Source: Pomphorhynchus laevis (taxonomy: Eukaryota > Acanthocephala > Palaeacanthocephala > Echinorhynchida > Pomphorhynchidae). Taken from it: 64,000 bases of DNA. The stretch lies in NCBI GenBank assembly GCA_012934845.2, contig WNNJ02002234.1, forward strand, positions 1 to 64,000, read 5' to 3'. The position numbers and the translations under genes are program-made. A model generated the notes under the pieces. That model saw nothing but the letters and a program-made list of their open reading frames with translations. It ran no database searches and was not told the origin of the DNA. How positions within the stretch are numbered: position 1 is the stretch's first letter; each line of letters starts with the position of its first letter. Positions 33,861 through 45,499 of this stretch are shown here, one piece after another.

Positions 33861-34499
33861 TTATTTTGACTCATTAGTGGCAGATATCTCCCACTACTAG
33901 ATGCAGAGGAGGACCGACAGACGCCACGAGTATGTCAAAAGGTACATATAGCTAGAAAATTTCTAGCAAACTAGGACATGCTTCACCAAATAGATCATTA
34001 GTTAAGAGCACTGGCTAATACCAGCGCATTCTCTCTATTTATCTGCCAAATTATTTGTATTTTACAAGAAAATGAGAGATTTCCGTTTGCATTTTTCTGT
34101 TTGTATGATGTGGAAGCCACGAAAAGAATCGACAAAACGATACCAGATACCGTTTCGTCAAATCAATAATGAAGTTAATTTTTTGTTACACTAAAGTAAA
34201 TATTTTATATAGACGCATTTATTCTCTATACAGATCTTTATTTTATGATGGTATTATAAAATCAAATAATAAATTTTTACACATCTGATTATTTATGACG
34301 AATAGAAATACTTTAAATTCATATTTTGATGTAATTTTGATCTAATTGAGTTTATATATTTTATGCATTTTATAAATTAAAAATAATGCCTAATAAAAAT
34401 TAAATAATTAAATATTTTTTTAACATTTTTTTAAAGAAAAATTTATTCAGACAACTAAAATTAAAATTGTCAATATATGTTATAAATTCTTATTCATCT

Positions 34500-35400
34500 A
34501 TGTCTATCAAACGTCGGCATGTTCTTCGCTGAGCGCGGGCCGCGGATGCACATCGATTTGCAGCGTACAAGCTGGAGTCAGATAGTATCTCGGATGCGTG
34601 TTATTTCGTAAACAAATGTGATGCTCCACTTTGCAGCGAGTTTGTCCGCGAGCCGGTGCAAAAACTACGAAACGCACTTTCCTTCCCCGCTTAAGCAAAA
34701 TAGTACGATCGGGGAGAAATTTGCACTCTTATCAACGAGACGCGCTCTTGGTATTTTGAGAACTTCCGCTGCTCGTGGTATTCGAAGCCATGACCTCTAT
34801 TGGGATATGATAGGCTGTGCGCTAGTGAAGTCGTCGAGCCCCAAGAGCAGCGAGTAGGTATGTCTATGCATATCGTGCTGTAGCGCGAGGCGATGACATC
34901 GTGAAATGTTGCGTTGTCGATACTATTCTGCCGATTTCTAGTGGGGAACACAGATAGCCACGATGATCCTCCTTCACCGTTGAATGCTCGACTGCTTTAC
35001 ACATATTTTCGTCGTATGCTGAGACATGTGATAACATAATTGCCTTGTTGGTAGCTTGTTTTTGTTTGCGCAATGCGGCAGAGCTTAAGCATTGTTTGGA
35101 TCTCAATTCGGCCCCCTTGCAGACCTTGCAAATACGGCTCGGACAATATTAGCGAGTTTATGTATTCTTCTTCAGCGACCATATATAGATTCACTATCCC
35201 GAGACCGCCACAATTTAGAGGTAATGAGAGGATGGGCCACAGCGAATCACAAGAGTCATATAATCGAAGATCGCTGAACGCATTGCGTATTGTACTCTGA
35301 AGAGGGATGAACCAATCTGTCTCACACTGAATCGTCCGTTGGGTGTAATCCCGTTAGTGCTGCAGTGATTTTGTGAAGAAAGTATATAATAGAGCATGCA
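34500..35400 (-). mobile_element. CXC-RT-endonuclease element, decayed C-terminal part
   Basis: The minus strand reads ATFHDVIASRYSTICID, then CSWGSTTSLAHSLSYPNRG, equivalent to the ASRYGW...C-x-CG...HALSC-x-x-GG motif of the family, and EYHEQRKFSKYQERVSLI, equivalent to the nuclease E-x-x-K segment. The block between them is deleted. Other frames of 34864-35400 give related but broken C-terminal pieces. It lies immediately upstream of, and in opposite orientation to, the best-preserved copy. Confidence 0.6.
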
Positions 35401-35546
35401 AGTTTAATTGCATATTGGATACAAGTTTATATTACATATAAGTTTAAATAATAGAATTATTATAATTATTATGATTCATATCGTGTTGTAGCTAAAATTG
35501 TCTTTATTGTTCAATACTTAAATTCTATACATCTATACATAACAAA

Positions 35547-35790
35547 TCCTCACGACAACCTCACGACAACCTCACAACAACCTCACGACAACCTCACGAC
35601 AACCTCACGACAAACTCACGACATCCTCACGACAAACTCACGACAAACTCACGACAACCTCACGACAAACTCATAATAACTAAGGACAACCTCACGCCAA
35701 CCTCACGCCAACCTCACGACAAACTCACGACAACCTCACGACAACCTCGCGACAACATCACGACAACCTCACGACAAACTCACGACAACC
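35547..35790 (+). repeat. Minisatellite, 11-bp unit CTCACGACAAC
   Basis: About 22 near-identical tandem copies, with occasional ACAAACT or CATCCT variants. The unit is free of stops in all three frames, so an 11-residue peptide repeat could be read through most of the array. It ends directly before the CXC domain of the next element, in frame with it at the last copies. Confidence 0.93.
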
Positions 35791-35792
35791 TC

Positions 35793-38700
35793 ATACCAAG
35801 GGGAAAACCTTCCTCTGAGGTGAAATGTTGTGGTTGCAATGTGCCGAACGCAAAATGTAAATCTTGCACATGCTGGAAGGCGGGCAAAAAATGTATTAAC
35901 TGTGCAGCTGCTAACTGTTCAAATCATGAATTGGATAAACCGTATAATTACCAAGGCGTGAGATGTGATTATAAGAATGCAGCTGACAGAGAAGTTCTAA
36001 ATGAACAAATCAATATTGCCGACAATCATGATCCAAGAACTCTTGAATACGTTGAAACGGTCAGGGAAGCAGCAAGAGAGCATAGTATAACTGCTAATAA
36101 TCAACAACAAGAAAGATACATTGTCGATTTTGAAATTAATGCGATATATCAAGAAGTTATACACTGGTATCCAAATCATTTTAAACTACCGGCGTGTAAC
36201 ACGAGCAAGGAATTTATTGACTTAACTAGCAGATTGCTTTGAAACGTTTAACCGAACAACATCTACCTCGGATAATTCTCTGAAACGAGCAACTGTATTA
36301 TGTCAGTTAATATTACAACGCATAAAGACTCGCAAGATAAGCTATATAAGGAAAACAATTGAAAGACGTATCAAATTATGGAAGGTGCAACAATTAGGAG
36401 ATTTATTAAAGGAAGCACGGTACTTGCAAAAGATGAAACAAGATGATTTTCACTCTCGTGCCCAACGTCATGCTCCGACCGTCCGGAGGGTAATAAATTT
36501 TATCGGAAATGGACATGTAGCGAAAGCATCCAGAATGCTCAAGAATGATTCAGGCGGTGGAGTGATACCTTTAGAGGAAATAGTAAACAACAAAACGGTG
36601 TTGCAGCACTTGGAAGATATGCACCCAACAGCGTCTGAAGGTCTTACGAATTTAAAATTGACTGCTCCAATGGACAGATGTACTGAACATCACTCAATAA
36701 GATTTTTCAGCATGGATCATGAACATATTATAAAAGCTGCGAGGCGAACACATGGTTCGGCAGGTCCCTCAGGAGTCGACTCGGAAGGATAGAGATCATT
36801 TCTTACAGCATTTGGTATGACTTCAAGAAGATTAGCGTGCATGATAAGTGAATTCGCCATCAAAATATCCACAGAGCACATTGAATCAAGTAGATTGGAT
36901 GCGTATACGGTTAGTCGACTTATACCGCTGAACAAGAACCCGGGAGTCCGACCGGTGGGAATTGGGGAAGTGCTACGCAGGATAATAGGCCGAGCAATAC
37001 TCGAACATATAGGCGATGATTTAACAAATGTATGCGGATCTGTACAGCTATGTGCTGGACAATGCGGAGGGACCGAGATCGCCATACACACAGTTCGATC
37101 TTCCTTTTCAGCTTCCCCTGATAATTGCCTTCTTCTGCTGGATGCCAGAAACGCTTTTAACTCTATTAATAGATCGCTCAACCTCGAAAATATGAAGTAC
37201 ACCTGCCCGTCCTTGAGTATAATTCTGAATAATACATACGCAAAGCCATCACAATTAACAGTCGGTGGGATCTCTTCGAAGTCAGCCGAAGGATTCACTC
37301 AAGGAGATCTTCTATCGATGGCAGCCTTTGCTGCCGCGTCCTTACCGTTTATCGAAAAGCTGAGACAAAATTCTCCTAGTGCTCAGCACTGTTGGTATGC
37401 AGATGATGCTGCTTGCGTAGGAAAGGCAGAAGATTTAGTAAAGGTGTGGGAGCTAGTAAAACGATATGGACCAGCTTACGGATACAATGTAAATCTGGAA
37501 AAGTGTGTAATTTTAACACGAGAAAATATTAGAGATTCCAATCTTCTGGAGGAAACTGGATTACAGATCCGAACAGATGGAGTCAAATACCTAGGCAGTT
37601 ACATCGGAACGAACAACTGTGTTGAACATCAAGTGATGGAAAAAATTAGAGAATTCAAGACGGACGTATCAAAACTAGACGATCTAATTACGGAGAATAC
37701 TTTTGCGGCGTATCTTATGTTAAATAGAGTTTTCCAACACCAATGGACATACTTGAAGAGAACATGCGAGACAAAGATTGAATGGTTTAAACCTCTAGAA
37801 AATGAATTATTTCAAAACACAATTACTCGGATACTTGGTATAGAAACTATGAATGAAGAATCTGAATCAATAATTCATCTACCATATTTCCTAGGATGTT
37901 TGGGATTAATAAACTCAGCTGCGGAAGGCGAGAATGAATATCGGGTTTCGTACTCGATGTGCAAACCAAGCATCGATGAACTGAGAGGAAACGAACTACG
38001 TAATAAACAAAAAAAATTACAAAATGAAGCGCATGATCAGAATAAGGTTAAACAAAAGCTGGATCAACTCAAAATTATTGATTCCTCGGAACGAGATCTT
38101 AGTACAATATTGAGAAACGCAAGTGTCAAAGGAGCCGCGGCTTGGCTTACTTCACGAACTTATAAGGATAACAGACTTCTGAACTCACAAGAGTTTGAAG
38201 ATGCGATAGCAGTTCGATATGCATGGTAGCCTAAAACCCTAACTGGCTTTTGCACATGTGGTATGGATTTAAATGTAACACATGCATTGTCGTGTAAATA
38301 TGAGGGTCTCAATTACATTAGACATAATATAGTAGTCGATGAAATTATCAAACCGTTAAACGGGATCTGTAAACTGGTGACGAAGGAACCTATATTACAG
38401 CCAGTTCCGCATTCTACAGATTTTGACAGATCGACTACTACGAAAGATAGAGAGGCCAGAGCTGACATTTTTTGCAATGGGCTATTTGGGAATATCTGGG
38501 GGCGGTCCTATATGGACGTGTGTGTCTTCAACAATTTAGCACCTTCATATTCCTTAGAGCGCATGACTGATCCATTTACATACCATGAAAGTCGAAAAAA
38601 CGCAAAGTACGCAGAAAGAATTACAAGAATTGAGCAAGCGGCATTCCACCCGATGATTTTCTCGACAGTTGGAGGAATAGGTCCTGTAGCAAACAGTGTG

Positions 38701-38870
38701 ATTAAGCGGATTGCCACTAGATTGGCAGAAAAAGACGTAGATAGGTATGATGACTGTATAAGAAGAATAAGAACAAACATTTCGATATATATTGCAAAAT
38801 CAGTGTCTATGACGCTAAGGAGGAGAAATTACAAAAGTATTAATCACAACTGAGTAATAAGGATTATAAT
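35793..38870 (+). mobile_element. CXC-RT-endonuclease retroelement, best-preserved copy
   Basis: Encodes about 1,010 residues with three breaks: a frameshift near 36225-36240 and in-frame TAGs at 36790-36792 and 38227-38229. N-terminal CXC-like cysteine cluster (35823-35930: KCCGCNVPNAKCKSCTC, CINCAAANCSN). Linker helices. GSAGPSGVDSEG. RT from 36817: NPGVRPVGIGEVLRRIIGRA, QLCAGQCGGTEIAIH, LLLLDARNAFNSINR (motif A), GFTQGDLLSMAAFA (motif B), YADDAACVG (motif C), YGYNVNLEKC, VKYLGSYIG. C-terminus: FCTCGMDLNVTHALSCKYEG, YIRHNIVVDE, then EARADIFCNG, YMDVCVFN, YHESRKNAKYAERI and FSTVGGIG, which fits a PD-(D/E)XK nuclease. The layout resembles the R2 superfamily, but the family name is unknown to me. 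No ATG is seen at the expected start. Confidence 0.85.
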
Positions 38871-38945
38871 GAAGATATTATTATTAAACCACTAAACCTT
38901 ACAGATCGTGAGTTACAACATCAAGAAGACGAAAATAAAGTCAAA

Positions 38946-41660
38946 TCAAAATGAAGTAGCAAAATGAGTCCAGGACAATCGATTCGGAGCCACCATTTCC
39001 AGTTCTTGTCTCCATCTTCTTTTAAATCTCCGCCAGCCAATGTTCGAGTAGCTGAATAGTATTTTCTTGGCATCGTCTTCGATCGTTCTCTTTAGATTCT
39101 TACGAACACCGCCTCTGGGGCGTCGCCAGGATTCTTCCGGGTCCAAGTACAGAGATAACTTTGGGACTCTATCTCTTTGCATCCGAAGTACATGGCCAAG
39201 ATAGCGCAGTCTATTTTTCTGAATCAAATCAGACACGGAGACGTCGAGTGAACATCGAGAATACACTTCTGCGTTCGATACATGATCGAGTGGATTGACT
39301 TTTGCAATTCTACGTAGACATCGTCGCTCAAAAACAGCAAGTTGATTATTTGTTGTAAGTTTTTCAGGCCAGCACTCGGATCCATACAGTAGTACTGGAC
39401 GAACAATAGACGAATATATTCGGATCTTTGTTTTAATAGATACATTATTATCACGCCAGAGGGAGTTTAGACGCGAAAAGGCGAAACCAGCCTTTATTAT
39501 CCGGCTTCGAATGTCGTAGTCACATCGGCAGTCTACGAAAAACACTGATCCAAGATAAATGAAAGATTGTACCTGTTCAATAGTTATACCATCAATAATA
39601 ACTGAGCACGGAGGGGAGTTTATGGCGAGTAGTTTACATTTCGGTAAGTTAAGGAATAACCCATATTTCTTTGCTGTCTCGCCTATGCGGGTTGCTGTAC
39701 GTTGCGCATCCTCAAATGATTCTGACAGTACGACTACATCATCCGCGTACGTCAGATCAGAAAGCAGCATATTGCTCGGATGCAGGCGTATACCTTCACT
39801 GTGCAGGTCGAGCGTTTCCCATAAGAGATGATCGATGAGAATGTTGAATAGTTCTGGTGATAGTACTCCCCCTGTCGAACACCTGTACTGACAGGAAACG
39901 GAATTCCAGTACAACCGTATTCGCGCACGACTGGCACAGTATTTTCATACATTGCACCGATAAGTTCACACAGGTTTAGGAATGCCTAAGGTATGGAGGA
40001 GTTTCCAGATGAATAGTCGATTAACTTGGTCAAACGCCGACTCGAAATCCAAAAATAGTAATAGTAACGGTTGTTGATAGTCTTGACGGACATCTATCAG
40101 AACGCGAAGGGTGAATATATGATCAATGCATCCTCGATTTGGTCTAAATCCAGCTTGATTTTCTCTTGTTTGAATTTGCCGTAACGGCCTAATTCTGTTC
40201 AGAATTATGCCTTCCATGATTTTATATACTACAGGTAGGAGATATATGGGTCGATAATTCGAGCATAATGAAGCATCCCTCTTCTTCAGTATTGGAATTA
40301 TAACTGAAGTTTGCCAGTCCATGGGAACCTGATTGTGATTCCAGATACATTGGAACAAATCGGTCAAATAGTTGACAACTTTAGGACCACCATATTTGAG
40401 AAATTCTGGATGTATTTGATAATGTCCCGCAGATTTTCCGCATTTCAGTGTATTAATTATTTGACTGACCTCAATACTTGATGGGGGTTGCCGTCGATTT
40501 CTAATACTTCTGTATGCGTAGTACATACTTGGCGACTCCAGGATTTGTCATTACTACATGAGTTTGTTGAAGTGTCTGTCCTCTTGTAGAGATTTGTAAA
40601 ATGAGCTCTCCAGCGTTCTAACCGTGCAGACTTTTCGAATATTTTATGTGACATATTGATATTCCACAACCCTGTGACTCCACTCTGCTGTGTAGGTGTG
40701 TAGTATCTTCTTATGAGACCAAAGAACTTACGCGCATTACCATTGTTAGCTGCCTTTTGGGCTTGGTTTGAAAGTTTTGTCCAGTATTCCTATTTATCAT
40801 GACGTATACTGGCGCGTAATTTGCGAGTAAGAGTGGTCGTCTCTACGTTATTTCCTGCAGCCATGCTTAACTTTCTTTGTTCGGAGATCATTATAGATGT
40901 TGCACTTATCCAATCGTTCCTACGACTTTTGCGATAAGGAAGAATATCATGAGCCGAAGAACATAGTGCGTTCTTGAGTGTTGACCATCGTTCACCAATC
41001 TGACAAACATCTTCATTTCCATCCGATACTGGTAAAAACTTAAACTCAAGCTTGCGTGATACACTGTCAATGAATCTACTACGTATGTAGTCGTTTTCTA
41101 TTAGCCGTACTTCTGGTTGTATTAACTTTGACCTTTGTGACTTGGGTTTGAATGTTGCTTCAATATCCATTATTACTAGCGAGTGGTCTGTCAATACATC
41201 AATTCCCCAATACGAACGGCAGTTTGTGATGGCTTTTCTACACCGTAGACGAACCAGAATGAAGTCAATTTGATTGCGGTCCTCGCCGTTAGGATATGTC
41301 CATGTTACTAGATGCCTTTTCCGGTGCTGGAAGCAAGTGTTCATAGCTATCAAACGATGTATGCACATCAAATCAAGCAGTTTGTTACCGTTTGCACACA
41401 TTTTGCCAATTCCATGTTTTCCAACAAAGGGTGCGGTCAATTCACCTGACCTAAGTTGAGCATTGAAGTCGCCGGTGACCACAAGAAAATCACGTGAGGG
41501 AATTGTCAGTAGAACTTCATCAAGTTTCTGATAAAATTCATCAATTTTTACAGGGATCATAGCATTTGTTGGGCCATATGCACAGATGACAGTCCAGTAT
41601 GAATTTTTGCCTCTCAGTCGTACATAAGCTAATCTGTCGCGAACTGGACTCCAGTCAATC
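38946..41660 (-). mobile_element. RTE-type LINE, 5'-truncated
   Basis: Minus strand. Endonuclease from about 41660: WSPVRDRLAYVRLRGKNSYW, ICAYGPT, then VVTGDFNAQL, HRLIAMNTCF, TWTYPNGEDRNQIDFIL and LTDHSLVIMDI, all canonical for RTE endonucleases. RT at 39966-40526 has AGHYQIHPEFLKYGG, NYRPIYLLPVVYKIME, ENQAGFRPNRGCIDHIF and LLLFLDFESAFDQVNR (motif A). At 38946-39914 it has GGVLSPELFNIL, LTYADDVVVLS (motif C), FIYLGSVF, VRPVLLYGSECW, RLRYLGHVLRM. At least three frameshifts, two of them nearly compensating around motif B (39870-39965). It abuts the 3' UTR of the preceding plus-strand element. Confidence 0.93.
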
Positions 41661-41665
41661 TCGGG

Positions 41666-41975
41666 GCCTAGCTAGGACTATCGAGCGCGTCCTCGGATTG
41701 CGGATAGGGGAAGAGCCTTCAGATATGGAGGTTAACTACGACATAAGCAAACAACTGTTTGACGAATAAGTAGTCGCGGACAATTAGTGGATGTGCTATG
41801 ACAGTGGCGGATTCATAGTTAGCACTCTTGATTCCTAAAAAAATACCATCAACCAAATACGGACTAGCATAGCAACATGGCGAGATTGTCCCGCCATTAA
41901 ATAAGGACTTGCCCCCTTGAGTGTGGCGAACTCATGTGGTATCCCAGCCTACAACAACAAACATCAATGAAAGTA
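41666..41975 (+). mobile_element. 3' end of an unidentified LINE-like element
   Basis: A short plus frame reads LARTIERVLGLRIGEEPSDM, then EVNYDISKQLFDE and a stop at about 41769, followed by ~200 bp of complex non-coding sequence ending in CAACAACAAACAT. It looks like the C-terminal tail and 3' UTR of a retroelement joined head-on to the truncated RTE. The family is not recognised. Confidence 0.35.
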
Positions 41976-42518
41976 AACGAAGATATAGGGACAAATATAT
42001 TATATTCTGACATTTATAAGACCCATTTGAGGGTGACTACTAATTTGTTAATAATATTTTGAATTATTGAAAAAAAAAATTATTATGATTCATCGAAATC
42101 ATATCTGAATGTCAAGTTAGAATCGATCACTGTTTTTTTTGTCAAATGATTTTACGACGTAAGATCATTAAAGGCAGCTAGTAAAACACACGGTTATGCT
42201 GAGCATTAAGGAAAGGACGTTAATTTGTGGCAAGCTTAGACTCATTCGCTTTGATGATTCAATCGAAGAAATAAATTCTAAACAACTTGTGACATTTACG
42301 GCAAATAGTCTAATTCCACTCGACAAATCTCTATGAGTTAGGCCTATGGGCATCGAGAAAAATTCAGACGAATAATAAGTAAGGTACTTACTGATGTTAT
42401 AAACAAATACCTGCAGATAATAATAATAGTCGTTATTATCTCTAATGATAATGGCGAGTATTGTATCCTGTAACTTGATGCCATCAACGTATTTATTCAA
42501 ATAAATTGACAACTTACA
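41976..42518. other. Spacer
   Basis: AT-rich, with no feature I can support. The short minus frame at 42168-42512 has no recognisable domain. Confidence 0.4.
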
Positions 42519-43125
42519 CTGATAAAGCTAGGTGGGCCCTGAAACGGGCTCAGCATCTGTCATTGAATGTGACAACCCAAGTGCACCTATGAGGTACTTA
42601 GGCTATCTCGGGATTAGTCTTCTTTTCAAGAGGATAGAACAGAGACTAATGTTTCGCAAGCTCATCTCGAGATCACCGAACATCGTCTGCCTCGATTGAT
42701 TTTTTTGGCTGGGTTGAAAGACTCTTAATGGCTTAGTCGGATAGCGGCGTGTTGGTATAGCTGTAGGGCTCAGATATCTGACGACTGAAGCCGTAATTCT
42801 AAGAAGACACGAACAAGCTTACGACTGATTAACTTTATATATTGTGGTTTTTCTGATGTCTCTTTTTAGATTCTTTTAGTATTCGTTTAGTTCTTGAGAA
42901 AATCTTTATTTATTTGTTTTATCTTATCAAAATTTATGTTTTACTGTTTTATTTTGTTGTTCTTATGATTGATATTTGTTGTTCTTATGTGATGTTTTTA
43001 GTGTTCGATCGCTTTTTTTTGTTTTTAAATAGTTGAAACTGATCCATAATTGATAAGATGACGATCACAACAACAGCAGACAGCGGAGTGAATAGTTGAT
43101 AATGATCTATTATTGATAAATAATT
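42519..43125 (+). mobile_element. 3' fragment of the gag/RT LINE
   Basis: About 90% identical by eye to 58185-58632 plus 61796-61880, that is, the 3' part of the LINE at 55.85-62.08 kb, but without the CR1 insertion. It includes GATTAACTTTATATATTGTG and the uninterrupted TTGTTGTTCTTATGATTGAT, the empty site of that insertion. Some RT C-terminal coding homology remains near 42524-42620 (KARWALKRAQHLSLN-like). Confidence 0.85.
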
Positions 43126-43210
43126 ATTGGAGCTGGATCAAAGAAAAGAGGAAATTATTTTTGATATTTCGCTAACTTCTGTTAGCATCTTCAGAAAATT
43201 ACAATGTTTT
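43125..43210 (-). repeat. Penelope-type terminal motif, hairpin plus GAAATATC
   Basis: Minus strand: CTGAAGAT, GCTAAC, AGAA, GTTAGC, GAAATATCAAAAATAATTT. The perfect 6-bp hairpin between CTGAAGA and GAAA is hammerhead-like, but an extra T lies before the stem and no stem III or cleavage triplet is seen. A relative occurs at 61895-61965, followed by an inverted partner at 62005-62077. Confidence 0.5.
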
Positions 43211-43539
43211 TTTAATGTATGTGCTTATATAAAAAAGTTCAAATTGATCACTGCCACTTGCTTTGGGCGGGTGATGCTGTTGTTAGCGATAACCAGCTGC
43301 TTTAACTGTTGTTTGAATTTTTGGCACGATTTTTAAATCCACGATCATAATAGCATTTTATGTGTTTATAATGGCATTATAATTTATGAAGAGGATTTCA
43401 CTCAAACTGAACCATTAACCATGAATGCGTTCATTACAGCTTCTTTGCTATTAATAAGAGCGCTTCAAAAAAGTGATACTACTGTGATACACCAGTGGTA
43501 TACCAATTGTATCGGTACTCACTTATTTAAATAAAATTT

Positions 43540-44600
43540 GAAACTTGATCTGCAAAATTGGCTTAAAATACGGATATCATAATTAATGAAGAAAAATGTA
43601 ATATCATGGCACATCAAATATACAGCTATACTCCATTTAGATTGTTCAATGCTGAGAATTTGCGGATTAATGGCAAAGGTATAATTATTCTTGGCATTCC
43701 TGTTGGAAAACCTTATTTTGTTAATGACTATATCAAAAGCATAGGGATAGATGATGCTATACGACAAAAAACCTAATTAGCATGGCCCCGGTAAACCCGC
43801 ATATTGCATACATTGCACTAACATAATCAATGCTGTTTAGGTGAAACTACCCGCAACGAACTTGTATGGTGTTAGCGAGCGCATTCAGAAAATTATCACA
43901 ATCGATTTTTGATGAACTATTAACAAATTAAAAGGTTAAGCAGTTGTTGATGATATACATCGAAGCATTTTGTCTGTGTCACTATTTTGGTGGAATTGAC
44001 ATTGTCGATCTATCGAATTGCAGGGCTGCATTGCGATCATTCGCCTCGAACATGTAGTCCTTTGCTCATCGGAATTACCGGTATTGACCTCAAAATAATT
44101 CAGAAGGACATAGGTATGTATATCAGAAGACAAAGTGCAACTTACTGAAAACAAAAGTCGACGATATACTGGATAAGCATTCCGAAAGTACGAGTATAAT
44201 GAAATATGCCTCTACATGGCTGTCAACTAAATAGCAATAGATTATCGCAGAATAATAGCAAAACTCAATAGCAATATCGAAGATTGAGTTTAAGGATGAC
44301 CTTGATGTACGGTATAATTTAAAGCTGAAAGAGTTCCTAAAACATATATATGTGGAAACGAATTATCATTAAGACATGTTCTGGCTTGTCAAACAGGCGG
44401 CTTTATAATTTTTCGAATCAATAGCGTACAGGATTTTTAGCGAATAAACCTAATACTGTCGCATGCAATTTCCAATTTCGTAATCACGAAATCACACTGA
44501 CAGAGAATGACAATTCGAGAACACGATGACCACAAAACAGCAAAGTGCTCGTATGGACGTATCATTCACAAACTTTAATTTTGGCGATTAAACTTCGTAT
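43540..44600 (+). mobile_element. CXC-RT-endonuclease element, decayed RT and C-terminal part
   Basis: Plus strand: INEEKCNIMAHQIYSYTPFR and INGKGIIILGIPVGKPYFV match the family segment after YADD (N-x-x-KC, then G-x-x-x-LG-x-x-x-G). Near 44350-44440, CGNELSLRHVLACQTGGFII and INSVQDF match the C-x-CG...HALSC-x-x-GG...RHN-x-x-D motif. The region between is eroded by many stops. A strongly decayed, older copy. Confidence 0.55.
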
Positions 44601-44623
44601 ATATCTATACACAGGAGCAGGAT

Positions 44624-44860
44624 TTACATCGATTGTATGAATGAAATTAGATCTTTATTAAACTTCAATATATCAAAAGTAGTATCGATGGTAATCAGGT
44701 CGTTTAGACAAATAAGGCAAAACGTTTTTATTATTCGTTTTTCTTTATTTTCGTTTGTATATTTTGAGATTGTAAGATTAATAAGTTCAATTAATGAGTT
44801 CATGATAACTGATTTGTAAATATTTTTACTTAAAATGTAAATATTTTTGCATTTCTGCAA
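44624..44860 (-). CDS. Short Ile/Asn-rich frame, uncertain
   Basis: Reads about 78 residues including SLIELINLTISKYTNENKEK and KTFCLICLNDL. It lies downstream of the coiled-coil frame at 45226-45495 on the same strand and could be a later exon of one gene, but I see no clear splice acceptor and no recognised domain. A chance AT-rich frame is equally possible. Confidence 0.2.
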   Translation of the reverse strand: MQKCKNIYILSKNIYKSVIMNSLIELINLTISKYTNENKEKRIIKTFCLICLNDLITIDTTFDILKFNKDLISFIQSM

Positions 44861-45225
44861 ATATTTTTGTAGATATTTTTATTTTCCACTTACTGATTTT
44901 AATTCTTAATGATAAGTAAACGAAACTTAATAAATCTAAATTCATCAAGAAAAAAAGAGTTAAAAAGACCGTCGGTAAATTTAATAAAAACAAGGTTTTT
45001 GATAGATAAAATGTATGCTAGTTTGAATCTTGCAGTTGACCGCATCCTGCCAGTGAAACTTTGATATTTTGGGATGAAGTTTCTTCGATTGCAGAACAAA
45101 TCTAATTTAAAATTAAAAAAAATATAATATAAATAAAAAAGCATTAAATAATTTTTATGATTTGTCAGAATCGACAGCAGCCAAAACATTTCATTAATCC
45201 GCTTAAAAGACAGACAGATAAACTT

Positions 45226-45495
45226 TTAATGTTTTATTACCTTTTCTTTTAGAGATTTCAACTGTTTTAAAAGTCGATTTAAATCGGATTTTAAGTTATC
45301 ATCCGATTCTATAAGGTTATGTAGTTCAAGTTGAAGCATCCTTTCCTGTTCTTCTAGCGTACGAATATCGGAAATTCTTTTGACAATTAAATCATTTGTT
45401 ATTTGTAGTTTTTTTGGCGAATCCCATATCGAGCAGAGTCGAATGAATTCTTGACCTGATAACTGATCGTATAACCACTTTACATCATTAAACAT
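45226..45495 (-). CDS. Coiled-coil protein, possible first exon
   Basis: Starts MFNDVKWLYDQLSGQEFIRL, then LCSIWDSPKKLQITNDL. The rest (residues ~40-89) is a heptad-rich coiled coil: RTLEEQERMLQLELHNLIES, then LKSDLNRLLKQLKSLKEKV. Composition is charged and Leu-rich, unlike random AT-rich frames here. The frame closes three codons after AAAAG-GTAATA, a good 5' splice-donor sequence, so it may be the first exon of a multi-exon host gene. No retroelement motif. I cannot name the family. Confidence 0.45.
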   Translation of the reverse strand: MFNDVKWLYDQLSGQEFIRLCSIWDSPKKLQITNDLIVKRISDIRTLEEQERMLQLELHNLIESDDNLKSDLNRLLKQLKSLKEKVIKH

Positions 45496-45499
45496 ATTC

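Noticed and set aside
33578-33874. 98-residue minus-strand protein
   Set aside because: The frame lies on the two arms of a foldback repeat and has no domain.
35547-35790. CRISPR-like array
   Set aside because: Units are contiguous 11-mers without spacers; this is a minisatellite.
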